Below are positions 1 through 7,666 of a stretch of 64,000 nt of DNA, piece after piece; positions within the stretch are counted from its first letter, which is position 1; each line of letters begins with the position of its first letter. The translations under genes were made by a program, and so were the position numbers. This stretch comes from Rhodonellum psychrophilum GCM71 = DSM 17998 (GTDB lineage: Bacteria > Bacteroidota > Bacteroidia > Cytophagales > Cyclobacteriaceae): the NCBI RefSeq assembly GCF_000381545.1, contig NZ_KB906691.1, positions 47,438 through 111,437 on the forward strand. The letters are read 5' to 3'. The notes below the pieces were generated by a model. The model had not been told where the DNA came from. It worked only from the letters and a program-made list of their open reading frames with translations, and searched no databases.

Positions 1-721
1 GCCCAGGAATAATGATGTTGTTGATGATGATCAATGCTGCGCCACCCAAAGCCATGGCGATGATGCCACCTTTCAGGTTTGGGTTTGGATATTTTTTGAA
101 ATAATAAATAAGTGCAAGTGCTGGCAAAGCAACCAGATTGAGTAAATGGACGCCTATGGAAAGGCCTACCAGATAGGCAATGAAAATCATCCAGCGGTTT
201 TCTTCCCTTGGATCCTCGATCACATCCCATTTCAGGAGTGCCCAGATCACGATGGCCGTAAAGAAGGAAGACATGGCGTAAACCTCGGCTTCCACTGCTG
301 AAAACCAAAAACTGTCAGAGAATGTGTAGACCAGGGATCCAATGATACCAGCCCCCAAGACGGTGATGGTATGTCCTTTGGTTTCCTGACCATTTTTCAT
401 CTGAAAAAGTTTTCTGCCCAAAAGGGTGATCGACCAGAACAGAAACAAAATCGTGAAGCCTGAAAACAAGGCACTTCCAATGTTCATCCAATAGGCGACC
501 TGCAATCCATCCCCAAAAGCAAGAAAGCCGAACATCCTGTAAATCAGTAGAAAAAACGGGGCGCCAGGAGGGTGGGGCACTTGAAGCTTGTAGGCCACGG
601 CGATGAATTCCCCGGGATCCCAAAAACTTGCCGTTTGCTCGACCGTCAAAACATACACCAAAGTGGCGACAAGAAAAACCAACCAGCCGGTCAAGTTATT
701 GACCTTTTTGTAATTAAGCAT
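1..721 (-). CDS. DUF2723 family membrane protein (partial, N-terminal part)
   Basis: I translated the minus strand from the ATG at 721-719; the frame stays open to the left edge, so only about the first 240 residues are present. The N-terminus has the DUF2723 signature as I know it: NNLTGWLVF, then TASFWDPGEFIA and LQVPHPPGAPFFLL, followed by several hydrophobic membrane segments. DUF2723 proteins (related to TMEM260) are polytopic inner-membrane proteins thought to be glycosyltransferase-like; the substrate is unknown. The gene diverges from the thioredoxin gene on the other strand. A 102-residue antisense frame at 315-623 is a shadow of this gene. Confidence 0.85.
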   Translation of the reverse strand, partial: MLNYKKVNNLTGWLVFLVATLVYVLTVEQTASFWDPGEFIAVAYKLQVPHPPGAPFFLLIYRMFGFLAFGDGLQVAYWMNIGSALFSGFTILFLFWSITLLGRKLFQMKNGQETKGHTITVLGAGIIGSLVYTFSDSFWFSAVEAEVYAMSSFFTAIVIWALLKWDVIEDPREENRWMIFIAYLVGLSIGVHLLNLVALPALALIYYFKKYPNPNLKGGIIAMALGGAALIIINNIIIPG

Positions 722-799
722 TGTTCTTAAAGAATTGTGAACGGCGAAAATAAACAATAAATCACCAAATCTTTGCCATTTTAACAGCTTTTAAAGGTT

Positions 800-844
800 T
801 GTGATAAAAATTACTGTCATGCATTTAATCCTTCCCTAATTTTG
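800..844 (+). promoter_or_regulatory. Crp/Fnr-type operator and promoter of the thioredoxin gene
   Basis: The operator-like half sites TGTGA-N6-TTACT lie at 800-815. A Bacteroidota -7 box, TAATTTTG (TAnnTTTG), lies at 837-844. There are 21 nt between operator and box, the same as at two other promoters in this window (1209 and 2955). The position, about 42 bp before the expected start site, suits an activator of the Crp/Fnr family. The protein that binds is not encoded in the window. Confidence 0.6.
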
Positions 845-869
845 TAACATAAAATAAAAACGCAAGATC

Positions 870-1190
870 ATGAGCAACCAGCCCAAAACATTCAATGAAT
901 TGATTTCAGGTGATCAACCCGTATTGGTAGATTTCTTTGCTACTTGGTGCGGTCCTTGTAAAATGATGCAACCCATCCTTGAAGAAACCTCCAAAAAAGT
1001 TGGTGATAAGGTGAAAATCATAAAAGTTGATATAGACAAAAACCCCTTGGCGGCAAGTAATTTCCAGGTAAGGGGGGTTCCTACGCTTATCCTTTTCCAA
1101 AAGGGAAAAACCATTTGGAGGCAATCAGGCGTGGTTCCAACCCATCAATTGGTCAAAGTAATAGAGGACAACATTGCCTCAAAAGCTTAA
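870..1190 (+). CDS. trxA: thioredoxin
   Basis: This is a complete 106-residue single-domain thioredoxin, the usual family length. The active site WCGPC is at residues 26-30 and the conserved cis-proline is in GVPT (Pro71). There is no signal peptide, so it should act in the cytoplasm as a disulfide reductant. It is the first gene of a sulfur-linked cluster, followed 98 bp later by a metallo-beta-lactamase/rhodanese protein, and it has the same operator arrangement as that gene. I infer a role in reducing persulfide or polysulfide intermediates rather than general redox housekeeping. The paralogue count in the genome is unknown, so the symbol trxA is a family label. Confidence 0.93.
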   Translation: MSNQPKTFNELISGDQPVLVDFFATWCGPCKMMQPILEETSKKVGDKVKIIKVDIDKNPLAASNFQVRGVPTLILFQKGKTIWRQSGVVPTHQLVKVIEDNIASKA

Positions 1191-1208
1191 TTTAAAAAAT
1201 TTTGACTT

Positions 1209-1253
1209 TGTGACAATTGTCATTTAATTCAAATGGATACGGATATAACTTTG
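1209..1253 (+). promoter_or_regulatory. Crp/Fnr-type operator and promoter of the MBL/rhodanese gene
   Basis: TGTGA-CAATTG-TCATT lies at 1209-1224; its core TGACAATTGTCA is a perfect 12-bp palindrome. The -7 box TAACTTTG is at 1246-1253, again 21 nt beyond the operator. This promoter lies inside a possible TTG-initiated extension of the downstream frame (from 1217), which argues that the protein really starts at the ATG at 1289. Confidence 0.65.
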
Positions 1254-1288
1254 TAACATCAATCAAGCAAAAAAACAAAAGAAAACAT

Positions 1289-2710
1289 ATGATAATCGAA
1301 CAGATATACACAGGATGCTTGGCTCAAGGAGCCTATTACATTGAGTCAAATGGGGAAGCGGCGATCATTGATCCTCTGCGAGAGGTACAGCCCTACATCG
1401 AAAAAGCCGAAAGAAGAGGTGCTAAAATCAAATATGTATTTGAAACCCACTTCCATGCTGACTTCGTGTCTGGACATCAGGATCTCTCTGCGAAAACCGG
1501 AGCGCCGATAGTTTTTGGTCCCACGGGCATGAAAATGGGATTTGATGCCCTTGTTGCTGAAGACGGACAAGAATTCCCTCTGGGAAAAGCAAAAATCAGG
1601 ATCATCCATACTCCAGGGCACACCATGGAAAGTTCTTGTTATCTGTTGATCAATGAAGAGGGGAAAGAAGAAGCATTGTTTTCAGGAGATACCCTTTTCA
1701 TCGGTGACGTAGGAAGACCGGATCTCGCACAGAAAGTGATTGCTGAATTGACTCAGGACAAACTCGCAGCGCACTTGTATGATTCTTTGAGAGATAAAAT
1801 CATGACGCTTGCAGACGATATCATTGTATATCCTGCCCACGGTGCAGGTTCAGCCTGTGGCAAAAACATGAGTAAGGAAAATTCCGATACGCTTGGCAAT
1901 CAAAAGAAAACCAACTATGCGCTTCAGGAAATGACCAAGGAACAGTTTATCAAAGAAGTGATTACTGGACTGACTCCTCCTCCTGCTTATTTTCCCCAAA
2001 ACGTAATGATGAATATCCAAGGATATGAAAGCATTGACACGGTTTTGGAAAGGGGAATAAGACCGCTCACACCTAGAGAGTTCGAAGCAGCAGCCAACGA
2101 AACCGGTGCGATCCTTTTGGATACCCGTGAGGCTACCGTCTTTGCCAAAGGATTTGTGCCCAATTCCGTGAATATCGGAATCGAAGGAAGCTTCGCCGTC
2201 TGGGTAGGAGCCATGATCCCTGATTTGAAACAGGAAATACTCTTGATCACAGATGAGGGAAATGAAGAAGAAGTCATCACGAGATTGGCAAGGGTAGGTT
2301 ATGATCATTCTTTGGGTTACCTCAAAGGGGGCATCGAAGCTTGGAGAGCGGAAGGAAGAGAGCTTGATACCATTGTTTCTATCACCGCAGCGGAACTTGC
2401 TGAGATCCAGAAAAAAGAAGGCCCATTGAATATCCTCGATGTCAGGAAAAACAGTGAGTACCTAAGTGAGCATGTCATCGATGCAGAAAATGCGCCATTG
2501 GATTATATCAATGACAGCATGGCCAAAATTGATAAAGACAAAACCTATTATGTACACTGTGAAGGGGGATACCGATCCATGGTTTTCAACTCTATCTTGA
2601 GAGCAAGGGGTTTTGACAATCTCATCGATGTGAAAGGTGGATTTAAAGCCATCAAGGAATCAGAAAAATTCAAGGTAAGTGAATACGTTTGTCCATCTAC
2701 CCTGCTTTAA
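1289..2710 (+). CDS. metallo-beta-lactamase fold protein with two rhodanese domains (persulfide dioxygenase-like)
   Basis: The protein has 473 residues. Residues 1-200 form a glyoxalase II/ETHE1-type metal-binding domain: HFHADFVSGH (His54, His56, Asp58, His63), then His111, Asp134 and His184. Two rhodanese domains follow. The first (about 262-355) has no cysteine at the active-site loop (ITDEGNEEE). The second (about 365-460) keeps it in HCEGGYRS (Cys424). Such fusions are known in sulfide and persulfide metabolism, where the first domain oxidises glutathione or other persulfides and the rhodanese moves sulfane sulfur. I chose the ATG at 1289 because the promoter occupies the upstream extension. 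It lies in the cytoplasm, next to thioredoxin and the YeeE-type transporter genes. Confidence 0.9.
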   Translation: MIIEQIYTGCLAQGAYYIESNGEAAIIDPLREVQPYIEKAERRGAKIKYVFETHFHADFVSGHQDLSAKTGAPIVFGPTGMKMGFDALVAEDGQEFPLGKAKIRIIHTPGHTMESSCYLLINEEGKEEALFSGDTLFIGDVGRPDLAQKVIAELTQDKLAAHLYDSLRDKIMTLADDIIVYPAHGAGSACGKNMSKENSDTLGNQKKTNYALQEMTKEQFIKEVITGLTPPPAYFPQNVMMNIQGYESIDTVLERGIRPLTPREFEAAANETGAILLDTREATVFAKGFVPNSVNIGIEGSFAVWVGAMIPDLKQEILLITDEGNEEEVITRLARVGYDHSLGYLKGGIEAWRAEGRELDTIVSITAAELAEIQKKEGPLNILDVRKNSEYLSEHVIDAENAPLDYINDSMAKIDKDKTYYVHCEGGYRSMVFNSILRARGFDNLIDVKGGFKAIKESEKFKVSEYVCPSTLL

Positions 2711-2714
2711 AAAG

Positions 2715-2890
2715 AGTTGAATCCGCAATATGAATTCCGTTTCCCAATTGGGTTGAAGCTGCAAGAAAGTCAGACTATTTGAAGAACAAGGCTTAAAACC
2801 GATATGCGGAAGTCAATAATAATGAACATAGACGGACTATCAAGCAATTTCAAGCTGGAATGAATTTGGGAATGCATCACACGGGTTTAA
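2715..2890 (+). repeat. dispersed ~175-bp intergenic repeat, copy A
   Basis: This copy shares long stretches with copies at 5613, 6090 and 36269, for example TGAATTCCGTTTCCCAAT near its start, GTCAATAATAATGAACA in the middle and AATTTCAAGCTGGAATG towards the end. It ends in GCATCACACGGGTTTAA. The reverse complement of that end (TTAAACCCGTGTGATGC) resembles the left end of copy B, so the element has imperfect terminal inverted repeats. It sits between the MBL/rhodanese stop and a terminator. It has no convincing open frame. Confidence 0.7.
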
Positions 2891-2902
2891 CACCGAATAA
2901 AT

Positions 2903-2937
2903 AAAAAAAATGGCAAGAATCAATTCTTGCCATTTTT
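2903..2937 (+). terminator. rho-independent terminator after the thioredoxin/MBL units
   Basis: A perfect stem, ATGGCAAGAAT / ATTCTTGCCAT with a CA loop, is flanked by an A tract on the left and a T tract on the right, so it could work in both directions. It lies just upstream of the operator at 2955 and separates the MBL unit from the porin unit. Confidence 0.8.
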
Positions 2938-2954
2938 AATTTGAGAAATATCAA

Positions 2955-2999
2955 AGTGATAAATGTCACTGTTACATAAACAAAGAACACCCAATTTTG
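2955..2999 (+). promoter_or_regulatory. Crp/Fnr-type operator and promoter of the porin-YeeE operon
   Basis: AGTGA-TAAATG-TCACT at 2955-2970 is a perfect 5+5 inverted repeat. A -7-like box, CAATTTTG, lies at 2992-2999, one base from TAnnTTTG and again 21 nt after the operator. If this box is used, transcription would start only a few bases before the ATG at 3009. Confidence 0.6.
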
Positions 3000-3008
3000 A
3001 AAGCTGAT

Positions 3009-4397
3009 ATGAAAGTAATTTTCCTGATGTTGTTGATGCTTTTGCCTTGGACTTTGAAAGCCCAAGAAGCACATTCCGATACAACAGAATTGGATGAAAG
3101 GTCCGGAAAAAGTCTGTCACATGATCTTGAAAAAGGAAAGTTTGATATCCATTTCAGGTCGTTTTACATGCAAACCATAAACCAAGGCGCATTGACGGAT
3201 TATTCCACATTGGCGGTTGGAGCAGGGTTAGGGTACTTGAGTCCGGCATGGAAAGGGTTTCAAGTTGGATTCAGCGGATTCTTTGTGTTTCAGTTGTTTG
3301 AAAACAACCTGACCATCGCTGACCCCACCACTGGGGCCGGCAACAGGTACGAAGTTGTGCTGTATGACATGCATGATCCCGAAAACGCCAGGGATTTGGA
3401 CAGGTTGGAGGAGTTTTTCATCTCCTACCAAAAGAAAAATTTTAAAGCAATATTTGGGAGACAAAAGGTCAATAGTCCAATGCTCAATGAACAAGACAAC
3501 AGGATGCGTCCCAATATATTCAGCGGCTTGAGCATCTACCACAAAAGTAAAAAATGGGAAAGTATGGGCGCTTGGCTCACTTCGGTGGCCATTAGAGGTA
3601 CAGTGGACTGGTATAAAATGGATGATTCCTTCGGCGTGTATTCATTTGGAAGAAATCCTTTTGGCGAACCCTCTGGGTACAAAGGAAACATAACAACGAA
3701 GGGTTTGGCTATGGCCGGTGTAAAATACAACAACAATGGGCTCAGTCTTCAGGGATGGAATTATTTTGCGGAAAATGTGTTTAATTTAAACTTTGTCCAA
3801 GGGGATTATGCCCATGATTTGGGTGAGAAAAAGCTGCTTGTAGGCCTTCAGGGTTTTTATCAGACAGCCGTCAACCAAGGTGGAAATCAGGATCCCAAAA
3901 AAGCGTACATCCTTCCCAATGAAAAACCCTCGGGATTGGGCGCCAAACTGGGGTTGCAATCAGGAAAACAAGAAGTTTCCATTAATTTCTTGGGATTCAT
4001 GGGACAGGGGAGATTCCTTTTTCCAAGGGAATGGGGGAGAGAGCAGTTTTATGTAAGTCTTCCCAGGGAGCGCTTTGAAGGAAGTGGAGATGTGAAGGCA
4101 TGGACATTGAAATACAAAACGGAACTGCCTATGAAAGGTACCAAGCTTGAATTTGGCGCATCAAAGGTGAATCACAGTGACATCGAAAAGTATGCAGCAA
4201 ATAAATATGGCATCCCCTCCTACTACCATTTTACGGGCGCATTGAATTATAAATTTAGGGGGTATTTGGATGGGTTGGATGGACAAATTCTGATTGTCAA
4301 CAAGACGGCACAAGATTTTGCAGCAGTCTCAGATGCCTACAGGATCAACCGAGTGGACCTTTGGAATTTGAATGTAACACTCGATTATAGATTTTAA
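3009..4397 (+). CDS. OprD-like outer-membrane porin
   Basis: The product has 462 residues with a signal peptide ending in LKAQ (about residue 19). The body is rich in alternating beta-strand patterns and ends in LNVTLDYRF, a terminal aromatic typical of outer-membrane barrels. The segment GRQKVNSPMLNEQDNRMRP resembles the OprD-family region that precedes the constriction loop. A paralogue of the same length lies at 8725-10110 next to tsdA. OprD porins carry small, often anionic solutes. From its place before the YeeE-type genes I infer uptake of thiosulfate or another sulfur oxyanion. Start: ATG 3009; an upstream TTG at 2997 falls in the promoter. An ATG at 3027 is possible but would shorten the signal peptide. 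Confidence 0.78.
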   Translation: MKVIFLMLLMLLPWTLKAQEAHSDTTELDERSGKSLSHDLEKGKFDIHFRSFYMQTINQGALTDYSTLAVGAGLGYLSPAWKGFQVGFSGFFVFQLFENNLTIADPTTGAGNRYEVVLYDMHDPENARDLDRLEEFFISYQKKNFKAIFGRQKVNSPMLNEQDNRMRPNIFSGLSIYHKSKKWESMGAWLTSVAIRGTVDWYKMDDSFGVYSFGRNPFGEPSGYKGNITTKGLAMAGVKYNNNGLSLQGWNYFAENVFNLNFVQGDYAHDLGEKKLLVGLQGFYQTAVNQGGNQDPKKAYILPNEKPSGLGAKLGLQSGKQEVSINFLGFMGQGRFLFPREWGREQFYVSLPRERFEGSGDVKAWTLKYKTELPMKGTKLEFGASKVNHSDIEKYAANKYGIPSYYHFTGALNYKFRGYLDGLDGQILIVNKTAQDFAAVSDAYRINRVDLWNLNVTLDYRF

Positions 4398-4429
4398 AAT
4401 CAAAACGTAACAAATTAAAAACGAATAAT

Positions 4430-5011
4430 ATGGAACAATTTATTGAATGGATAAGTCAGCCATGGCCATGGTACATTGCCGGGCCATTGATTGGACTGAC
4501 GGTACCGATCCTCTTGCTCATCGGGAATAAGTCCTTTGGGATTTCTTCTTCATTGAGACATGCCTGTGCAGCCTGTATTCCTGCTGGAATCCCCTTTTTC
4601 ACCTACAACTGGAGAAAGGAAATGTGGAATATAGTCTTTGTCATAGGGATTTTGATTGGGGGCTTTATTGCGACGACTTTCTTTGCTAATCCAGATGTAA
4701 TTGTAGTGGCGGCGTCCACGCAGGCAGATTTGGCAGCCCTCGGGATTACGGATTACTCGAGCCTCCTTCCAGCTGAAATTTTCACTTGGGACAATTTGTT
4801 CACCGCAAAGGGCCTTTTGTTCTTTGTTGTGGGTGGTTTCTTGGTTGGATTTGGAACTAGATATGCCGGTGGATGTACTTCCGGACATGCCATCATGGGT
4901 ATAAGTTCCTTGCAATGGCCATCCCTAGTGGCGACCATCTTCTTTATGCTGGGTGGTTTTGTGATGACACATTTTCTCTTGGGACCATTGATGGCTTTGG
5001 TAGGATTCTAA
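4430..5011 (+). CDS. YeeE/YedE family membrane protein (sulfur transport, first half)
   Basis: The 193-residue protein has several membrane helices and the family motif GTRYAGGCTSGHAIMG (Cys149). There is a further cysteine pair, HACAAC (Cys46 and Cys49). This is DUF395 (YeeE/YedE), the family that includes the thiosulfate transporter TsuA, where conserved cysteines line the path. Here the function seems split between this gene and the next (11 bp apart), as is common in Bacteroidota. It lies in the inner membrane. It is co-transcribed with the upstream porin (32-bp gap). Confidence 0.88.
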   Translation: MEQFIEWISQPWPWYIAGPLIGLTVPILLLIGNKSFGISSSLRHACAACIPAGIPFFTYNWRKEMWNIVFVIGILIGGFIATTFFANPDVIVVAASTQADLAALGITDYSSLLPAEIFTWDNLFTAKGLLFFVVGGFLVGFGTRYAGGCTSGHAIMGISSLQWPSLVATIFFMLGGFVMTHFLLGPLMALVGF

Positions 5012-5022
5012 AATAAGAAAAC

Positions 5023-5517
5023 ATGAAGACAATAGAAAAAAATATAGCGGCTCAAAGCCCGATTGAATGCGAGGCACCGAATCTTCAGGTTCAGGAGGAG
5101 AAAGGATTGAAACTTGTAAAATACCTTATTGTGGGGATGTTTTTCGGGTTGATCTTTGTCAAAGCAGAAGTAGTATCCTGGTTCAGGATTCAGGAGATGT
5201 TCAGATTGCAATCCTTCTTTATGTACGGTGTGATTGGTTCCGCCATCTTGGTGGGCTTGATCTCGATCCAACTGATCAAAAAATTCAACGTCAAGGCAAT
5301 GAATGGTGAAACCATCAAAATCGGGAAAAAAGAATTCCGAAAAGGGCAGATTATTGGAGGGTTTATCTTCGGATTGGGCTGGGCTTTGACTGGCGCATGT
5401 CCGGGACCTTTGTTTGCACAGATAGGGAGTGGATTCACAGTGATTCTGGTCACTTTGGTAAGTGCCATTGCAGGGACTTGGGTTTACGGAAAATTTTCCG
5501 ACAAGCTTCCAAATTAA
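5023..5517 (+). CDS. DUF6691/YeeE-type membrane protein (sulfur transport, second half)
   Basis: The 164-residue protein has about four hydrophobic segments after a cytoplasmic N-terminal stretch of about 30 residues. The second-half YeeE motif is present in GLGWALTGACPGPLFAQIG (Cys126). It follows the first YeeE half by 11 bp and ends before a strong terminator. I infer that the two halves form one transporter for thiosulfate or a related sulfur species feeding the cytoplasmic rhodanese protein. The substrate is not proven by sequence. Confidence 0.85.
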   Translation: MKTIEKNIAAQSPIECEAPNLQVQEEKGLKLVKYLIVGMFFGLIFVKAEVVSWFRIQEMFRLQSFFMYGVIGSAILVGLISIQLIKKFNVKAMNGETIKIGKKEFRKGQIIGGFIFGLGWALTGACPGPLFAQIGSGFTVILVTLVSAIAGTWVYGKFSDKLPN

Positions 5518-5545
5518 GGACGAATTCCAAATCTTTAACACAGCG

Positions 5546-5583
5546 TAAAAGCCACTTTCTTTTCTTAAGAAAGTGGCTTTTTT
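5546..5583 (+). terminator. rho-independent terminator after the porin-YeeE operon
   Basis: The stem AAAAGCCACTTTCTT / AAGAAAGTGGCTTTT has a short TTC loop and is followed by T residues. It lies 28 bp after the last YeeE-type gene. Confidence 0.88.
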
Positions 5584-5612
5584 GTTGGCATTGATTCTTC
5601 TTCAGGGTTAGC

Positions 5613-5740
5613 TTAAACCCGAAATATGCATTCCGTTTTCAATTACGGCTGTAACTACCAGAAAATTTGGTGAATACGGCAATGTCCCGTTACGGTAAAG
5701 TCAATAATAAACAGTCGGCTGATGATGAATCAATTTCAGC
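5613..5740 (+). repeat. dispersed intergenic repeat, copy B (right end missing)
   Basis: It begins TTAAACCCGAAATATGCATT, the best-preserved left terminus of the family. It keeps AAAGTCAATAATAAACA and CAATTTCAG of the middle part but loses similarity after about 5740. The missing end is the right inverted repeat. Confidence 0.6.
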
Positions 5741-6089
5741 CCTCACCACTTCATCTAGGGCATAAAATGGCTTAAATGAAAATTAGGATTGGGTTTTCTT
5801 CTGCGTCAACCAAAATAGTCCATGATCGCAGAGAACGGTCACTTAAAAATGGAGCAATGGTTTTGCTTAAGTTGGGGAGGTTTGATTCAATCAAACACCT
5901 TCTTGATAATGACTCTGATCATAAAGATGGCACAAAGGATGACAGATCCTGCTATGACGAATTCCATAAGCGTTGACTTTTTGGTATAACCCCTGTCAAA
6001 ATGAAAAGTTTCTCTGGAGGCCGATTTTTATTTCTCTTTTTTGGGTCAAATTGATTCTGATAATCCACAAAAAGAAATGGACAACGATC
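5741..6089. other. non-coding stretch between repeat copies B and C
   Basis: Short open frames occur here on both strands (such as plus 5776-5976 and a 26-codon minus frame at 5967-5887), but none has family features, and the region is bounded by repeat copies. I see no gene that I can support. It probably consists of decayed sequence. Confidence 0.5.
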
Positions 6090-6263
6090 TTTGACCCGAA
6101 ATACGCAATAGGATTCCTAATGGGCTTGAAGCCAAAAGAAAATCGGAATATTGGGAGAATAAGTCGTATTGCTGATCGGTTGAGGTCAAAAAGAGTGATC
6201 AAAGACTGATTATTAAACAATTTCAGGCTGGAATAGAAATGCTGATGCATTACACGGGTTTAA
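6090..6263 (+). repeat. dispersed ~175-bp intergenic repeat, copy C
   Basis: This copy runs from TTTGACCCGAAATACGCAAT to GATGCATTACACGGGTTTAA. The middle has AAAGACTGATTATTAAACAA, which is nearly the same as in copy D, and TTTCAGGCTGGAATAGAA as in copies A and D. It overlaps the first codons of a possible N-terminal extension of the MFS gene, which is another reason to start that gene at 6317. Confidence 0.7.
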
Positions 6264-6316
6264 TTGGCCAATCTCTGTTAAATTGCGGCTTCAAACCTAT
6301 TAATCCAATCAAATCA

Positions 6317-7477
6317 ATGACCCTACTCCAAAAAAGAAGGATTGCCTTGGGCAGTTTGTTTTTTATGGCAGGATTGTGTTTTTCTTCCTGGGCAGCCCGA
6401 ATTCCGGACATTCAATTTAAATTTTCGCTTTCTGAAGCCCAATTGGGGACTTTATTGCTGGGGCTTCCATTGGGTTCCTTGGTGGCATTGCCGCTGGCAG
6501 GTTGGGCAGTGCACAGGTTTGGAAGCAGGATCGTGATCATCCTGGGGGGTATCGGGTATGCGATTTTTCTGCCCTTGATCGGTTTTAGCTCCTCGGTTCT
6601 CATGTTGGTTCCCACCGTGATCGTTTTCGGGATGATCGGGAATCTCATGAACATTTCGCTCAATACCAAAGCGCTTGAGTTGGAGGACAATTATGGGAGA
6701 AGTATCCTGGGTTCCTTTCATGGACTTTGGAGTCTTGCCGGATTTTCAGGTGCTGGAATAGGGGCGGTGATGATTTATTTTGAGGTAATCCCTGTCGTGC
6801 ATTATTTGGTGGTGGCGGGACTTGCCTTGGTTTTGTTGTTTCTAGGCCAGCGGTATGTCTTCAAAGACGCCAAATCTTCTGAAGGCAGTGGAATGGTTTT
6901 GAGAAGGCCGGATGATCTGCTGCTCAGGATTGGTGCGATCGCTTTTTTGGGGATGATGTGTGAAGGCTGCATGTTTGATTGGAGTGGGGTGTATTTCAAA
7001 AAGGTAGTCGAAATAGAGCCCCGCTTTGTGGCATTGGGCTACGTGGCTTTTATGGGGGCGATGGCCACGGGCAGGTTTGTTTCCGATAAACTGACCAATA
7101 GGTTTGGGAAAATCATTATTTTGAGGATAAGCGGATTGTTGATATTTACTGGGTTAAGCCTTTCCGTCGCCTTCCCAGTCATACAGGTAGCAACACTCGG
7201 GTTTTTATTGGTAGGTTTTGGAGTGGCCTCGATCATTCCGGTGGCTTATAGTATCGCAGGAAGATCCAAATTGTATTCACCTGGTATTGCGTTGGCTTTG
7301 GTATCCACCATTTCTTTCTTTGGCTTTCTCATTGGCCCACCCTTGATTGGATTTATCGCGGATCTTTTCAGCCTGAAGGTTTCATTTGCATTGATTGCAT
7401 TCACGGGCTTGGGCATTACTCTTCTTTTGAGTGTGCGGCTCAAGGTTTTCAATACCGGGGAGGTGGTGATCAAGTAA
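6317..7477 (+). CDS. MFS transporter (YbjJ-like)
   Basis: The protein has 386 residues and about twelve hydrophobic helices. The opening SSWAARIPDIQFKFSLSEAQ and the first loop GWAVHRFGSR fit the major facilitator superfamily, near the YbjJ branch as I remember it. The substrate is unknown. I placed the start at the ATG at 6317 because the upstream in-frame codons lie in repeat copy C. It has no operator like its neighbours and sits between two parts of the sulfur region, so it may be an unrelated insertion. It is in the inner membrane. Confidence 0.85.
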   Translation: MTLLQKRRIALGSLFFMAGLCFSSWAARIPDIQFKFSLSEAQLGTLLLGLPLGSLVALPLAGWAVHRFGSRIVIILGGIGYAIFLPLIGFSSSVLMLVPTVIVFGMIGNLMNISLNTKALELEDNYGRSILGSFHGLWSLAGFSGAGIGAVMIYFEVIPVVHYLVVAGLALVLLFLGQRYVFKDAKSSEGSGMVLRRPDDLLLRIGAIAFLGMMCEGCMFDWSGVYFKKVVEIEPRFVALGYVAFMGAMATGRFVSDKLTNRFGKIIILRISGLLIFTGLSLSVAFPVIQVATLGFLLVGFGVASIIPVAYSIAGRSKLYSPGIALALVSTISFFGFLIGPPLIGFIADLFSLKVSFALIAFTGLGITLLLSVRLKVFNTGEVVIK

Positions 7478-7597
7478 GGGGAGTTTGTTATAGAATATCA
7501 TTTTTTCTCCAACATGTTTGGCATCCCATAATTTGGTGATATAGGGGTTTGCTTGTGCTTTCCTCGGGTTTTTGGGTTTTCATCTATATATTGACAG

Positions 7598-7643
7598 TGT
7601 GATTTTTGTCACTGCAACGAATCCTTGAAATTCCCTATTTTTG
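7598..7643 (+). promoter_or_regulatory. Crp/Fnr-type operator and promoter of the tsdA-porin operon
   Basis: TGTGA-TTTTTG-TCACT lies at 7598-7613. The -7 box TATTTTTG (TAnnTTTG) is at 7636-7643, 22 nt further on. This is the fourth copy of the arrangement seen at 800, 1209 and 2955. A TTG-started extension of the tsdA frame (from 7625) would run through this promoter, so the ATG at 7667 is preferred. Confidence 0.65.
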
Positions 7644-7666
7644 AAGTTGCCCAAAAGAACTATAAC

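Noticed and set aside
315..623. A 102-codon minus-strand frame near the left edge
   Set aside because: The DUF2723 frame on the same strand runs through it in another phase and explains the sequence.
1217..1288. TTG-initiated N-terminal extension of the MBL/rhodanese protein
   Set aside because: It contains the operator and the -7 box of the gene; the protein family begins at the ATG at 1289.
5887..5967. A 26-codon minus-strand frame encoding a short hydrophobic peptide (MEFVIAGSVILCAIFMIRVI...)
   Set aside because: It resembles a tiny membrane peptide, but there is no promoter box, conservation evidence or neighbour to support it.
5776..6250. Small open frames of 60-85 codons on both strands between the YeeE operon and the MFS gene
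   Set aside because: They overlap or touch repeat copies B and C, have no family features and no promoter-start arrangement, so they look like chance frames.
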